Shown: positions 21,353 to 33,649 of the stretch, piece by piece | Position numbering within the stretch: position 1 is the first letter of the stretch | How the letters are laid out: each line of letters opens with the position of its first letter | Assembly: GCA_038030265.1 (NCBI GenBank) | Contig: CM075939.1 | Coordinates: 16,287,253 to 16,351,252 of the forward strand | DNA from: Corythucha ciliata | Taxonomy: Eukaryota; Arthropoda; Insecta; Hemiptera; Tingidae | DNA: 64,000 nt | Direction of reading: 5' to 3' | Position numbers and translations under genes: made by a program | Notes under the pieces: generated by a model | What the model was told of the DNA's origin: nothing | Databases searched by the model: none | Seen by the model: the letters and a program-made list of their open reading frames with translations, nothing else

Positions 21353-24049
21353 CAGGGGCGTAGGTACGGGGGGGATATGGGGGATAGATCCCCCCCCCCC
21401 AGAGCTACAAGTATACGAACGAAGGAGCACTAGTACCATAACGAAGAGCCCATAAAATCTACAAAAATGAGCGTTTCACGTTGAAGTTAGGTTTAGCAGA
21501 TTTTCTGGACTTGAAGCAGCCCGAAAAGGTCCGAGTACGTCCAGCTTTTTCCTTGGATTTCGGACCCAACGCAGTAGTGTACCGAGGTAAGGGGGAGGGG
21601 GTCGACCCGGACCCTCTATCAGACAAAAATCGGTAATTTTCACGGCTATAGCTGCTAAGAAGCGCTGATTCATGGTCTCGCGATGCAACTTCGAGACTAA
21701 AATTAAGAAAAAAACTCGCTGATTCGCGGTACATGGAGGCCATTCTACGAATAAATTGTGGAAATCAACGCAAAAGTGTTGTATTTGGGCAAACCCCGCG
21801 GTTAAAGTTGAGAAAACACGCTATAATATTGACAAACATAAGACGCTTTCAGGTTAAATTGGACAAAAATGGCAAATTCACAACTGGAATGGCGTAAAAT
21901 CGCACACTCACGTGTGAAAAAGGGAATAGGATGCTGAATGGCCACAAAATTAGCATAAAACGCTATTTCACAGCTGGAATTGGGAAAAATCGCTAATTTG
22001 CAATTTGCAGATATAAAGTTGTGGAAAAACGTGAATTTGCGAATACAAAATGAAGTAAATCACTAATGAGGAAGTAACACATTTTCCACAATCATGCTGT
22101 CGTGATAGCTTGGGTACCAAAACTTATGAAAACCCGATCCGTTCAAATAAAATCAGGCTCTATATTTTTTTTATTAATTTTTAAAACTATTGGGTTGCGG
22201 GACCCATTTGAAATAGGCTAGATAGACTGATGACGCAATAACAGTCTTCGCATAGCCTTCACAATAGCTTCGACAAACCAAACAATAGGATTTAAGAGAA
22301 TGGGAAGGACAAGAAGGGGCAAGACATGATAACAGCCATGATGTGGAGGGTTGGGAGGGGTCACAACCCCTTTACTACGTCACGAGTCACAGACCGGCCG
22401 TTTAAGGTAACAAAAAAAATGGCAAATTTTATTATTTTGCTATAAATCGAAATAAATCATTTACGAACTAATATTCAATTCCTGTTCATATTTTGTCATT
22501 TTCCTTCGACAAAAAAATGTTTCCAGCGATTTTTCTTTTTTATGTTACTTCCTCATTCGCAGCAAAAATTGAAAAAATCAAATTGGGTTCAAATTGGGGA
22601 AAAGTGCTAATGCTCAGTTAAAAATGGAAAAAATTGCTAATTTGAGCTAAAATGAGGAGGTTTCATTGGTCAGAACTTATTCATAAATCCATTTTTTAAG
22701 GTTTATTTATGCATAAATAGAGCATAAATCGTGATCCGTTCGTAAAATAATCCAAAAGTTAATAAATACGCAATTTACGCAGTTTTAGGTCATTTCAAAC
22801 ACGCCAGCTAGCATGTTTGTGTCATATGCGCCTTCCGAAAAAAAATTCGCCTGTAACGTAGCTGTCGGAGAGCGGTTTGTTGTGTTTCTTTGCCTTATTT
22901 TCTACTAGAGCTCTCCAATAATAAAATAATGGAGGATAAACAGATGTGCTATTCAGAGGCTTGAAAAGGACAGAGAATACATGGGATATTATACGTTGCG
23001 CAAAATGCCCGTTTTGGTGGGATTTCAAATATGCAAACTTTCGTTAATAAATAAAAAATATTTCCGAAGGGTTTTAAAAGTTTATTTATTTATTTATTTA
23101 CATCGATGAGGATTGATATGCCTCATCGAAAAAAAATATTTTTGGAAAATGTGAAACTTCCTCATTGAGTCAAACGCCAATTCTTGGCAAAAATTGACAA
23201 AACTTGGTAGGTAATGCACGGGTTGGAAATGCTACCACGCTGCTAAAATTTAGAAAAAGCGATAATTCGCTGCTAAACTTGACAGACATAACTAATTCTC
23301 GAAATTAATTGTCGTGAAATTTATAATTTGAAAATACAGCTTTATAATTTAATAATATAATTTGAAAATACATTTACAGCTAAAATTGCGCCAAACGCCA
23401 ATTTGTGACTGAAATTGAGAAAATTCGCGAATTCACAGGATTGAAACGCTACGACGCTTCGCGTCGCTACAATTTAAAAAAAGGGCTAATTCGCGGTTGA
23501 AATTGAGAAAAATTCTAATTTGCCCAAAAACTGAATATACGCCAATTTGCAGATTCTGATGGCAACTCAGGCTGAAATTGAAAAAAAGTGCAATAGGTGA
23601 AGAAACCGCTAATTCGCGAGTGAACTGAGAAAAATCGCTCATGCATTGCGTAAGGTGAACCAAAAAAATCCTAATTCGTGAAAATTCCCCCTATTTTGCG
23701 GCTAATATTGAGGAAAACACTTAAGAAAAACGGTAATTTCCAGCTAAAACTGAGAAAAGTGCTAACCCCCTGGTTAAAAAATTTAAAAAATCGGTAATAT
23801 GCTGCTAAAATTGAGGAAAACGCCAAAACTCGTGGGTAATTAAGAAAAGCTCTAATTTGCGGGTAGAGTCCAAAAATCGCCCTTAACTGAGAGATTGAGG
23901 CCAGCAAGATGTGGCCAGCAAGATGTGTGGTGGATTCAAGAGTGTGCTGGCTGGGTGGAATGACGACTAAAATGTCTGTCCCCCTCCCCTCCCCCTTACG
24001 AGATTTCAATCTGATCCCCCCCCAGGACAAATTCCTACCTACGCCACTG
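21353..24049. mobile_element. hAT-like non-autonomous transposon, 2697 bp, with intact 8-bp target duplication
   Basis: The element opens CAGGGGCGTAGGTACGGGGG, and its right end inverted reads CAGTGGCGTAGGTAGGAATT, so 13 of the first 14 bases agree. TTTCAGGT stands immediately outside both ends (21345-21352 and 24050-24057). Eight-base duplications and CAG.GGCG ends are the hallmark of the hAT superfamily. Subterminal poly-G/C tracts lie at both sides. The interior is A-family quasi-repeat (21640-22080, 22550-22680, 23160-23890) with intervening AT-rich DNA. There is no transposase frame, so it would depend on an enzyme supplied elsewhere. Confidence 0.88.
21640..23890 (+). repeat. A-family quasi-repeat fields inside the 21353 element
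   Basis: Units such as CGGCTAAAATTGAG, AAAACGCCAATT and GCTAATTCGCGG are dense at 21640-22080 and 23160-23890, with a shorter patch at 22550-22680. All are in sense orientation. The gap at about 22100-23150 has TTTATTTATTTATTTA at about 23080 and no repeats I can place. Confidence 0.8.
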
Positions 24050-24679
24050 TTTCAGGTACAGGGAAATATAGATGATTCGTAGCTCGTAGGAATTAATATG
24101 TAAGTGTAATCGTAATTCGTAGTGCATTTGCTAAACTTAATTAATTGTGTAAAAGGTAAATATTCACATTGTCCGGTAATCGTTAAACGTACACACATTA
24201 GGCCTAGACGGTGAGAATGATCACATTATCGGTGTGTGTGCTCTTTTACCTTTTACATTATAAGTAGGTATGTTTTAATTTTCTCCATTAGACTGTCGCA
24301 TATTGATTGCGGCTGAGTCGTGATTATGAGTTCTTGTACATTTGTTCTCTAAGATGCGATTGCCATTCAGCATCTACAAATTACTACAGTCTTGCTGCAA
24401 AGAACGATAAAAAACGGACAAAAAAACATTTGGGAGTGAATGCATTCCCACAGGTACTGTGAGTGTGAGAGAACTCAGTTCCCCGGAATTCCGTGAAGCA
24501 CCAGCACCAAGCAGAAGAAAACTTCAGGCGATTGCATCGGTTACAAATTACTTGTCTTTTCGTTTATGTTCAATGTCAGTGGTGGCGGTGAAGGGGGTGA
24601 ACTACCACGGGGTAAACGATCAGGAGGGGGGGGATACTAAAAAAGCTTAAAGAGAGAAACATGGGGATTTTTGGATTCT

Positions 24680-26950
24680 AAAGCGTTAATTCGCGAGTAA
24701 AATTGAAGAAAAGCGTAGGTACAGTCATGGCTAAGATTGAGTGGTCACTTGTCATTCAAGTCAAGATTAGCAGTGAGCTCAAGACACTAATCCCGTACCC
24801 GCTAAGTATATTTGAAGGAAACATAACGGTTGAAATTGAGAAAAACGGTCAAGTGAGTTTTTCTATTCTGGAGTTGATAGTCGATACATATTCACAGTTG
24901 AAATTAGCGGACTATAAAGACTACCTACTTAACACCAACAATTGTGGGGAAACAGTATTCCTAGCAGGATTCCTAGGGCGGCTAAATATGGGGGAATGCG
25001 GTAATTCACACCCAAAACTAATGAAAACGCTCATTCACGGCGAAAGTGAAGAAAAATCGCCATTTTCACTGCTAAAACTGAGGAAAAGCGGTCATTGGCG
25101 GGCGCAGTAGTTTAAAAAATCGCTCATTGGTGGCTAAAATCGAGAAAAATCGCTAACTCACTGCTATACATATAACTGAATGAGAAATATGTACCCAACC
25201 AAATTTGCCGTTATTGTTCGGGCTAGTTCACGGCTTCAATTTGGGTAAAGCACTATAATCACCTGTGTTTATAGGTCCTTAATTAGCGTCTAGAATTGAG
25301 GAATCTCAAAAATTTCATATTCGGGAAATAGCTAAAAGCTCCTAAACTGAGAAAAAACACCCATTCCCGCCGTTTCCCGATGCCGAAAAGCGCTTGTGGG
25401 CTAAAATCGAGAAAATTGCGCTAACGTGCTAATTTTGGGGCAAGCTCAACGACTTGAATTAGCTGAGAAAACTGTTCACTCGTGCCCGAAAGTGCTTTGA
25501 AAAAGCGCTCATTGGTGGCTTGGCTTGTATGCCAAGTTTTTCCTCGACTCCAACCTACCTCACAAACTGTAGAATCACAAATGTTAGGTATTTTATAAGT
25601 TTTCCAGTTTGAGAGGGAGCTTTGAGGTTGAGGGCTTGAGATTGGCAATTCACGCTGACATTGAGAAAAGGAGCTCGTTGCTAAAACAGTAAAGAAAAAA
25701 CATTCATTATTGGCGGTAAAATGGTACAAAAAAATCGCTAGATCACTGCTGAATTTGTGATAAAGTGGAAATAAACAGTTTTTATATCAGTGACGACAAA
25801 ATTAAGAAAAAACGCTTTATTTATTCCTAGAACTATCCAAATCCAACTGGAAACGTCCTAAATTTCCGGTTTCACGATGCGAAAAAGCGCTTGTTTGTGG
25901 GCTAAAATTAAGAAAATGCACTTACGAACAGGTTTATTTTATAGGGCAAGCTCACGACTAAAATTTGCAGAGAAAAAAGGCTCACTTGCGGCTGAATTGT
26001 TGAGAATAAGGGCCACTGGTGATCAAAATATTGAAAAATCGCCAATATTCACTGTTAAAATTGTGAAAAAAAAAAAAATGTACTGTTCTTAGGGCAAGTC
26101 TGGGGTTAAAATCGAGAGAGAAAAAAACGGTAATACGCTTCTAAGACGTCCCAATTTCAACTGGGAACTTCCTAAATCCGCAGTTATGACCTATGCGAAA
26201 AGGCTCTAAAATGTGCTGTTTTGGGCCAGTCTGCTGGTAAAATAAAGAAAAAGTGTCCCCACTCTGTTCACCCACCCATTCGTGGCATAGATGGAAAAAT
26301 CGCCAATTTGTGGCTTTTTAGAGGCAATTTTATTTTCTGTGGTCGAGGGAAAAAAAACGAAAATGGCAATTCAGTTGCAATTCTAGCTTCACAGTTGCTA
26401 ACACAGTGGTTTCATACGCATTTAAAATGCCCACAAATTAGCTGTTCCATTCCTAAGGCCAGTCCAAGGCGCATTCGTGGCTGAAGTGGATAAAAAGTGC
26501 TTTGTGGTTTCTTGATGCAACTTTTCAGGGCCAACAGTGATCATAATCGTTTCTCAATGCAAAAATTGATAAAAGCTGCTCATTTGCGGCAAAAAATGGG
26601 GGTGAAACGCTAATTCCCTGTTTCTCGGTCCAACTGTAGCTGAAATTGAGAAATGGCGCTAATGGGCTGTTCTTTGACAAGTCCAGTTGGCCACGGCTAA
26701 AAGTTTGGAAAAAGATCTAGTTCGCGGCTGAAATTTAGAAAAAAAACACTTAAACGCTGCTATAATTTAGAAAAGGCGTTAATTCTTGGTTTCTAGGTGC
26801 AACTTCCAGACCTAAATTATGGCCAATAGTTAATTATTGATGCATGGAGGACCTACAATCACGTAAAAATTGAGAGTAAAACGCTATAAATCGTGCCAAA
26901 GTTCGAGAAAACTCGCTATCCGCTGCTAAAATTGATGAAAAGCGTTCATT
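24680..26950 (+). repeat. Longest A-family quasi-repeat field (sense)
   Basis: About 2.3 kb of units with GCTAAAATTGAGAAAAACGC and CTAATTCGCGGC, very diverged and of irregular length. It may belong to an element whose left end is the CAGTGGTGGCGGTGAAGGGG string at about 24577. I could not find the partner end or a duplication. A 135-codon frame at 24703-25110 is repeat-derived. Confidence 0.75.
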
Positions 26951-26959
26951 TGTGAATAA

Positions 26960-27700
26960 CGAAACGTCGCGTCAAAAATGAAAAACAGAACCGACAGAAA
27001 TAAAACGGTCAAAAAATACATAGGTTCAAATTTTGTTCTAGAGGCAGCAAAACCTGCGATTATTTTTTTTATTATGTGAGCCAACTCCATGAAATGATTT
27101 CCACGGTTCGGAAACGCAAAATTAGATTTTTAATGAGCCACTCCCGCGATAATTTTTCTGCAGGAGTCAGACTCTGGTCAGAACCGTGAAATTTGGTTTT
27201 AGCTAGCCAACACTCCATGTGATTGCCTTTCCAATGGGTCAGAAGCGTGATATTATAGGCTTTTAATAAGCCAACTCCTCGAAATTTAATTTTTGAAGAA
27301 TTCAGAAGTGCCAAGTAGGTTTTTCGAGTGGCCCAAAACTATGATTTTTTATTTATTTATTTTCAGCCAATCCCACTAAGTTGGGTTCGAATGGGCTAAG
27401 CCTGCGAAAATAATGTCTTTAAAGGAATTTTGACCCATGAAATCGCTCTTTAAAGAGAGACAACCCCTCGAAATGACTTTTTGAGTACTCAACACAGTGA
27501 AATTATTAGCGTTTCCGATTAGCAAAAAATGTGCAACAAGGCAGTTCATTTCAGGTAACTAGACCGGTTAAATTTTGTTTTTTCAGGGAGCCAGCCCACG
27601 TAGTTGCACGACTTTGAATGAGTCGATTTCACAAAATTGCTTTTTGAATATCTCACCAGTGCGATATTTGGTTTTAAATGCTGAAAAACCACGAAATATT
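26960..27700 (+). repeat. C-family field (sense)
   Basis: About eighteen units of roughly 40 bp with GAGCCAACTCC, CGCGAAATTT and GGTTTTTAATG words. It adjoins the A field at its left, the same A-then-C order as at 8.1-9.1 kb and inside 58.1-59.1 kb. A 20-plus T run at 27699-27722 closes it. Confidence 0.75.
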
Positions 27701-27749
27701 TTTTTTTTTTTTTTTTTTTTTTCGGGTGAAAGAGCTTCGGTTTCGAGTG

Positions 27750-30235
27750 GACGAACCGGGGTGAAAACTGCGAGATGTTGTTCATGAAAAGAGCAGTTGA
27801 GGAGACAGCACACAGTCATGTTGTGTGAGTAAGGAACTCTCACGAGGGATGACACGAAGTTGGCATCATGAATTTTCATGTTCAGAACCAAATTACTGTG
27901 TTGTGCTTTTATTATTCATTTAAGCAGAGAATTTATGAAAAATAGAAGCATTTTTAATTAAATTTGATTACAAACTTTTTAATTGAAGTCGCCTAACATC
28001 TTAACCCCTTTCTGACAAATTACTTTATGAACGTTGCTCTTGCACTTCTCTCGAAGTGGAAATTAAATCGAGCTCTTAATGACTCAACTGTCATTTTCGT
28101 CTATAGTATAGACTGACAACGCAAGTGAAAGGCTTTTCGTCGCCAAAGCCGCCACCAACGACGTCTCCCTTCAAGTTTATATTCGCCCTGTAAATGAGGG
28201 AAAAGGGGAAGCTGGTGACTACTACACCGTCACGCCCAGATGATTAGGTGTCAACGTCAACCGCAGAAGTTCCAACAACCGCGAAATGAGGTAGAGAGTA
28301 ACGCCAGGGGGGATGATGGCTTTAAACTAAACGAGAAGAACCCGACCGGGAAAGGGTGCGGAAAGGTCATTTCGCGGGTGCCGTTTATAGACTCACCTCT
28401 CTTCACCCCTTTTCTTCCTTATGATGGCGATGGAGTTACAATGCAGAATGTGACTGGTAGGAGTGGTAGGGTTGACGAGGTTGATGTCGTGAAGAGGGGG
28501 GGGGGGTGAAGTGCACTTCCGTCAAAATCGCGCCTCTGGACTTGTAGCGATTAGTAGAGAGGCGAGTGATGGGGAAATGGTTTCCACGGGACATCCAATT
28601 AAACTCTCAGGAATATTGGAAAGCGTTAGAAGATCTGGAGTGACAACCTAGTGAATAATCAGGCAGTTTCATCGAGTGAGATTTAGCCAATTTGCAATTC
28701 GAGATAACCTGAGTCCTGAGGCTTTATAATTCATTATTAAGTCCTTTGATTATTGACCTTACTGTATAAAGTCCCTACATGCGATTTTAAATTAATTTAC
28801 GTCACAAACCCATTTGACAGCATCACATTTATCAGCCCTTCGTCAGTGAACCTCGACATTTCCCCCCTCGGTTGCTGTTTTTTTGTTCAAACCATCCCAT
28901 GAGAATCAAACTGAGAATGGATGAGTCGGGGGTTGTTCGAAAGAATAAAATATGACCCTCAGACCGCCCTGAAACTGTTATGGAGACATTTTTAATTTGC
29001 ACTGGAATTGATGGGAGCTACAGGGAAACTGTATGTGTGTGAGTTATACGTGTACGTCATCCCAGTTACTCCCGTGGAGGAGGGAAGTCCTATTGCATCC
29101 CTCTTTTTTTTTTTTTTTTTTTTTTCATTCAATGGAAACCCCCCTACCACTCTTTTTTTGAATCCCTGCTATCGAGATCCACGAAATATAGTTCAATCAA
29201 CGAGGACAGTACTGATTGAATTCGTTTAAAAAAACCAAAATGAGGGATGAGAAGGGGGAGGGGGATCTCTCTTCTAGATAAATCGCATTTCAATTCATAA
29301 CACCCTCGCTTTGGAGCTCTTCAGGTGCACTCGAGACTTTCCAATATGCTTCACACACATGGCTCTCCGTCATTCTCCCACAGGATAACATACTGCGAGG
29401 GGTATATAACAGTCTCAAAAAGCACAAAGAGTGGATTTGGCAAATGCCAAAGGATGTGGCGAAAGGGGGAGCACATTATTAGTTTTTAACGTCCCTTCAG
29501 GGTTCTTCCTGTGTTCTGAAGCCTGGTAACCGAAGTGGAAATTTAATATATAAGACTGTTTGCTACACAGAAGAGATTATACTCTATGAGCTTGTTGGAA
29601 GGGATGCAGCTGGTTGGAAGTAATTGGTATAGGAAGAATTATTTTAAATAATAAGACCAGCCGAATCCGCAGTGTTTACGTTCTGATAAACCTTGGAATG
29701 ATGAGAGGGAATAAGAGAGCCTCCTTTTTTTTTTCCTTCAAAGAAAAAGTCATAAAAACGGCGGTTTACAATTTTCTAATCTTTTCCACAGCAGTAACCG
29801 AGCCGCAAAGGGGGGAAAAAGGGCAAATAAAAAAATATATAGGAAACAGTAACCGTTAAGGGAGGCCCTGAGGTTATATAGAAAGCGATCGGAAAACTTA
29901 GTTATAAAATATATCCTTACGGGAATGGTAGGTGAGTCCCAGGAGTTCTTTATGGCAGACACCAAACTAAAAACTTTTTTTTTCCAAAATCACCCCTCAG
30001 ACCATCTTCAAAAGAATGATAGAACAGGGGATGAAGTTCATTATGCGAAATTACCAAAATTTCCTCCAGTATTGTACGCCTTCCTCACTCATTTATTTCC
30101 GGATGTTCACATTCACCCTCGATGGACCCTCCATTTGTCGATTGCATTGGGGGGAGGGGGAGAAAAATTGACTCCGCCTCCGTGAACCGTCGTTTTTCTT
30201 GTTATTCCTTCGTTAGGAGTTCTCAACGCCTCCTC

Positions 30236-30274
<39 letters not shown>

Positions 30275-31090
30275 CTCAACGACTCTTCGGCTGATGATTT
30301 GTCGCGTTCGTTAAAATTATTATGAGGGTGTGTCTAATCGAGGGTGCTCAGAGCCAAACAGCCGATGATATAACTGGGAATGTTGCAGGTTGCACAGGAC
30401 AGAAATATTATTTTAAGGGGAAAAATTGTATTTTTTCACATTATGAAGTCTTTATAGACAGTTGCGGACCTACACATATCAGAGGAATCTAAAGGCTCAA
30501 GGATTTTTCAGGGGTAGAATAGTAATTTATTTATGGGCGGTATGAGTTGAATTGTGGGCTGAAGAAACATAATACTATATGTGTGCTGCATCTCCAGGTA
30601 TTTTGTTGTATGAGTTGTGCTCAATCACCGGAATAATCCAAATCCTGAAAACTTTTCCCTTTATAGGCGTTTTTGATTAATCCCTAAAATAACGAATCGC
30701 TTATAACGATGAAAAAATGCAAATATTTCGGGCAATGGGCCGAATAAAAATAAAAATACCATACACCCACCATACACTCAGGAAGCCAATTTTCAGTTGT
30801 TTGTGTAAAGAGTCTGCATTTTGTGTGGTGTTTTTTTGTTATTTGTTTTTAATTCCTGGTGAAAATAGGCGACTGAAGCAGTAATTGCCCTGATCAATTT
30901 ACTTGAAAAATGGACAATTTTAGAGGTCAAAAATGTGCCATTTCTTTCTCGGAACATTTGTTTCAAAAGGTTGGTGGTGGGGCTTCAGTTTTGTTGGCTG
31001 ACAGCGCGATCACAGATTTTCCAGAGGAATCTCCAAGGCGAAGGAGGTAGAGCGGTGCATGCCACCACCATGGTCCTTGGATCTCTATAG
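27750..31090. other. No gene recognised; unique-looking DNA with homopolymers
   Basis: It has T runs at about 29104-29125 and 30238-30270 and G runs at about 28497-28507 and 30150. It is more balanced in composition than the repeat fields. No open frame shows a domain or plausible splice continuation. It could be intergenic or lie in a long intron of a gene outside the window. Confidence 0.4.
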
Positions 31091-31097
31091 TCATTCA

Positions 31098-32338
31098 CTG
31101 TGGCGGATCTAGGATTTTACCTTGGGAGGGGTTCCAACATAGTTCTCATCAGCTCTTTCATTTTATGAAACAATGTTCCAGCCATTACGTCCAACATGCT
31201 TCCAGGCCCCCCCCCCCTTTTTTTAAAGAATCAAATGTATCCGCGAATTAGCGTTTTTTCTCAATTTTAGGAGCGCATTGGCCGCTTTTTCGTCATTTTA
31301 ACCGGAAATTTCCGTTTTTTCCGCAATTATGTACCGCGTTTTCTCAATTTCAGCAGCGGGTTTTCTCAAATTCATCCGCGAATTAGACCCCCTCCCATTT
31401 TAGCTGCGAATGAGAGATTTCCCTCAATTTTAACCGCGAATTAATTCTTAATTTTAGCCTCGAATTATTTCCTAGTTTTAACAGCGACAAACGACTTTTA
31501 TTCAATTTCATTTATACATGGATTTTTTCAAAATCTGCGAAATACCGTTTTTGCCATTTTCAGCTGCGAATATTTTTACAGCAACCTCAACAATCTCAAT
31601 TTTAGGCGGGAAAGCTGTGAATAAGCGTGTTTTGGAATACAAAATTGTATTCGTGATTTAGAGTTTTTCTCAATTTCAGCACCACATTAGCTCTTTTTCT
31701 CTGTTTTCACCACGAATTAGTACATTTTCTCGATCCGCGAATTAGCGTCTGCCTCTCTTTTAGCTGTCATTTTAGCCGTATTTGCTAACTCAGCCTCGAA
31801 TTTAATATTTTCCCCACCGTGAATTGGTGTTTTTCTCAATTTTAGCACTTTTTCTCTATTTTTGTCGTGAGTTGGCGCATTTTCTCGAATTGATCCGCGA
31901 ATTAACGCATTATAAAAATATTACTAGTGTATGTATTTCTTAAATTTTAGCCGTGAATTAGTGATTTTTGCCTTGTATCCTTGTGAATTAGCACTCCGCA
32001 AGAAACCACGAATTGGTGTGGTAATAGTTGATCCTACTGAGCGATGGATTGCTGCTTTTTCTCGTCTTTATAGCTGCGAATTAGCGCTTTTTCTCAATTT
32101 GTGTTTTTTCTTGTGATTTTTAGTGATTTTCTTTCTATGAGTATGCACTTTTTCGCTATTCCAGTCACCTACTTCTTGCCCCAATATTAGCACATTAGAG
32201 CACCTTCTCAATTTCGGCCTATAGAAACATTGGGTTAGCCTATTTTTTTTTCCCCCCGCGATACTTCCTAATTTTTAGTGACAAACGCCAAGACACCATC
32301 TTCTTACCCCCAAACCACTCCCCGTAAATCCGCCGCTG
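31098..32338. mobile_element. hAT-like non-autonomous transposon, 1241 bp
   Basis: The left end CTGTGGCGGATCTAGGATTT pairs in style with the inverted right end CAGCGGCGGATTTACGGGGA. The flanking octamers are GTCATTCA (31090-31097) and GATATTCA (32339-32346), agreeing at 6 of 8 positions, as expected for an old 8-bp duplication. Both ends have a short poly-G/C subterminal tract. The interior is an antisense A field with no transposase. Confidence 0.75.
31225..32270 (-). repeat. A-family field inside the 31098 element (antisense)
   Basis: Repeated TCTCAATTTTAGC, CGCGAATTAGCG and GCGTTTTT words with about 30-bp spacing. The best unit-to-unit conservation in the window is here, near 31230-31290 and 32060-32110. 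Confidence 0.85.
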
Positions 32339-32448
32339 GATATTCATGATTATTTCGGCATTTTAGGCTGGTTTGGTACGTTTTCATAATCCTTCCAGCC
32401 CTCAGAAGTTTCCGTGAACTTAGACCGTGCAAGCAATATTCTTAAATA

Positions 32449-32800
32449 CAGGGTGAATCCGTATAAGTGTGACAAAAATGTTTGGGTAAAACTTCGTTAA
32501 AAGTGGAGTGAAATGGTACCTTCGGAAGTGTCCTACGTCCATCCGTTCCGGAGTTACGATCGTCTGTCTTCCCTCGTTGAGGTTCGTCAAAAACGGACCG
32601 GTTTCGGCTCGCCATCTTCAGCATTTGGTTTTCCAACTGAAACCAAATGCTGAAGATGGCGAGCAGCCGAAACCGGTCCGTTTTTGACGAACCTCAACGA
32701 GGGAAGACAGACGATGTAGGCTCCTACGGCTACAGATTTATGCATGATTTAACCACTAACCCTCGTAGTTTAAGCGACTCTACTAACAATCTAAATACTT
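32449..32800. mobile_element. Repeat element containing a near-perfect long palindrome
   Basis: It begins with TACAGGGTGAATCCGTATAA, a terminus resembling the CAGGGTG ends of the mariner-like element at 38384. It continues through CTTCGTTAAAAGTGGA (also at about 59628), then the palindrome at 32559-32715, then CCTACGGCTACAGATTTAT and CCCTCGTAGTTTAAGCGAC, both shared with 7481-7640 in inverse orientation. No right end was fixed. Confidence 0.6.
32559..32715. repeat. 157-bp inverted repeat, 73-bp arms and 8-nt loop
   Basis: Positions 32559-32631 are the exact reverse complement of 32640-32715, apart from a 3-nt insertion (CAG) in the right arm. The loop is TCCAACTG. Transcribed from either strand it would form a hairpin with more than 70 base pairs. 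The arms are far more alike than any other repeat pair here, implying recent formation or conversion. Confidence 0.95.
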
Positions 32801-32804
32801 TCTT

Positions 32805-33640
32805 ACGTTTTTTCTCATTTTTAGTCGCGGATTAATGGTCTTTCTTAATTATTAGTGAAACATTAGCGATTTTCCTCGAATTTGCCCGCGAATACTTTTT
32901 GCCATTCATTATTGTAATTTTGGCCGTGAATTAGCGATTTTACTTACTTTTAGCCGTGAAAGAACCTCCGTAAACCACAAATAAGTAGTTTTTAAAAAAA
33001 AATTAGCTGCGAATTAGCACTTTTCTTATATTTGGCCATGAAATAGCGATTTACATGAAATTTCGTTGCAAATCAGCGATTTTTCTCGATTTTTGCCCGA
33101 ACTTAGTGGTTTCCCCCACTAATGGAGACATGAATTAGCGTATTTTCTCAGCTTTAGCAATGGAATTAACCAAACAACAGCATGTTTGCTCTATTTCTCA
33201 ATTTGACCCGCGAACGAGCGCTCCTTCTCTGTTTTTAGCTGCAGATAGTGCTTTATTTCTCAATTTTGACACCGAATTCGCGATTTTTCTTATTTTTAGC
33301 CAACTCTCAAGAACCTCTTAATCAAGTAAACAGTTTCGTATTTTAGAGGAACGAAGTAGGTGTTTGAGTAGATGTTAGGTGGTTGACGGTGTTTTTTGTC
33401 AATGTCAGACCTAAGTGAGCGCTGTTTTAAATTTTAGCCGCAAGCGAGAGCACTTTCTCAATATTTAGCTGCGAATTAGCGCTTTTTCGTGATTTTAGCC
33501 GCTTATTAGCTCTCTTCCTCGTTGCTGAAGCCGTGAACTTGAGAGTTGTCTCAATTTTAGCTGTGATGTTGTGTCCATTCACAGTGAAATTAACTCTTTT
33601 CTTCAACTTTAACCGCGCAGTGTAGTCTTTTTATGAGAGG
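32805..33640 (-). repeat. A-family quasi-repeat field (antisense)
   Basis: Continues the orientation of 31225-32270, with AATTAGCGATTTTTCTC, TTTTAGCCGCGAATTAGC and GCGAACGAGCGC words. It fades out near 33640 in a sequence without repeats. Confidence 0.8.
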
Positions 33641-33649
33641 TGTTTCTGC

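Noticed and set aside
24703..25110. 135-codon plus-strand open frame
   Set aside because: Translation of the A field; KIEWSLV- and EIEKNG-type segments are unit translations.
24577..27750. Complete hAT-like element starting CAGTGGTGGCGGTG
   Set aside because: The left end is plausible, but no matching right end or octamer duplication of TTCAATGT was found, so only the repeat fields were annotated.
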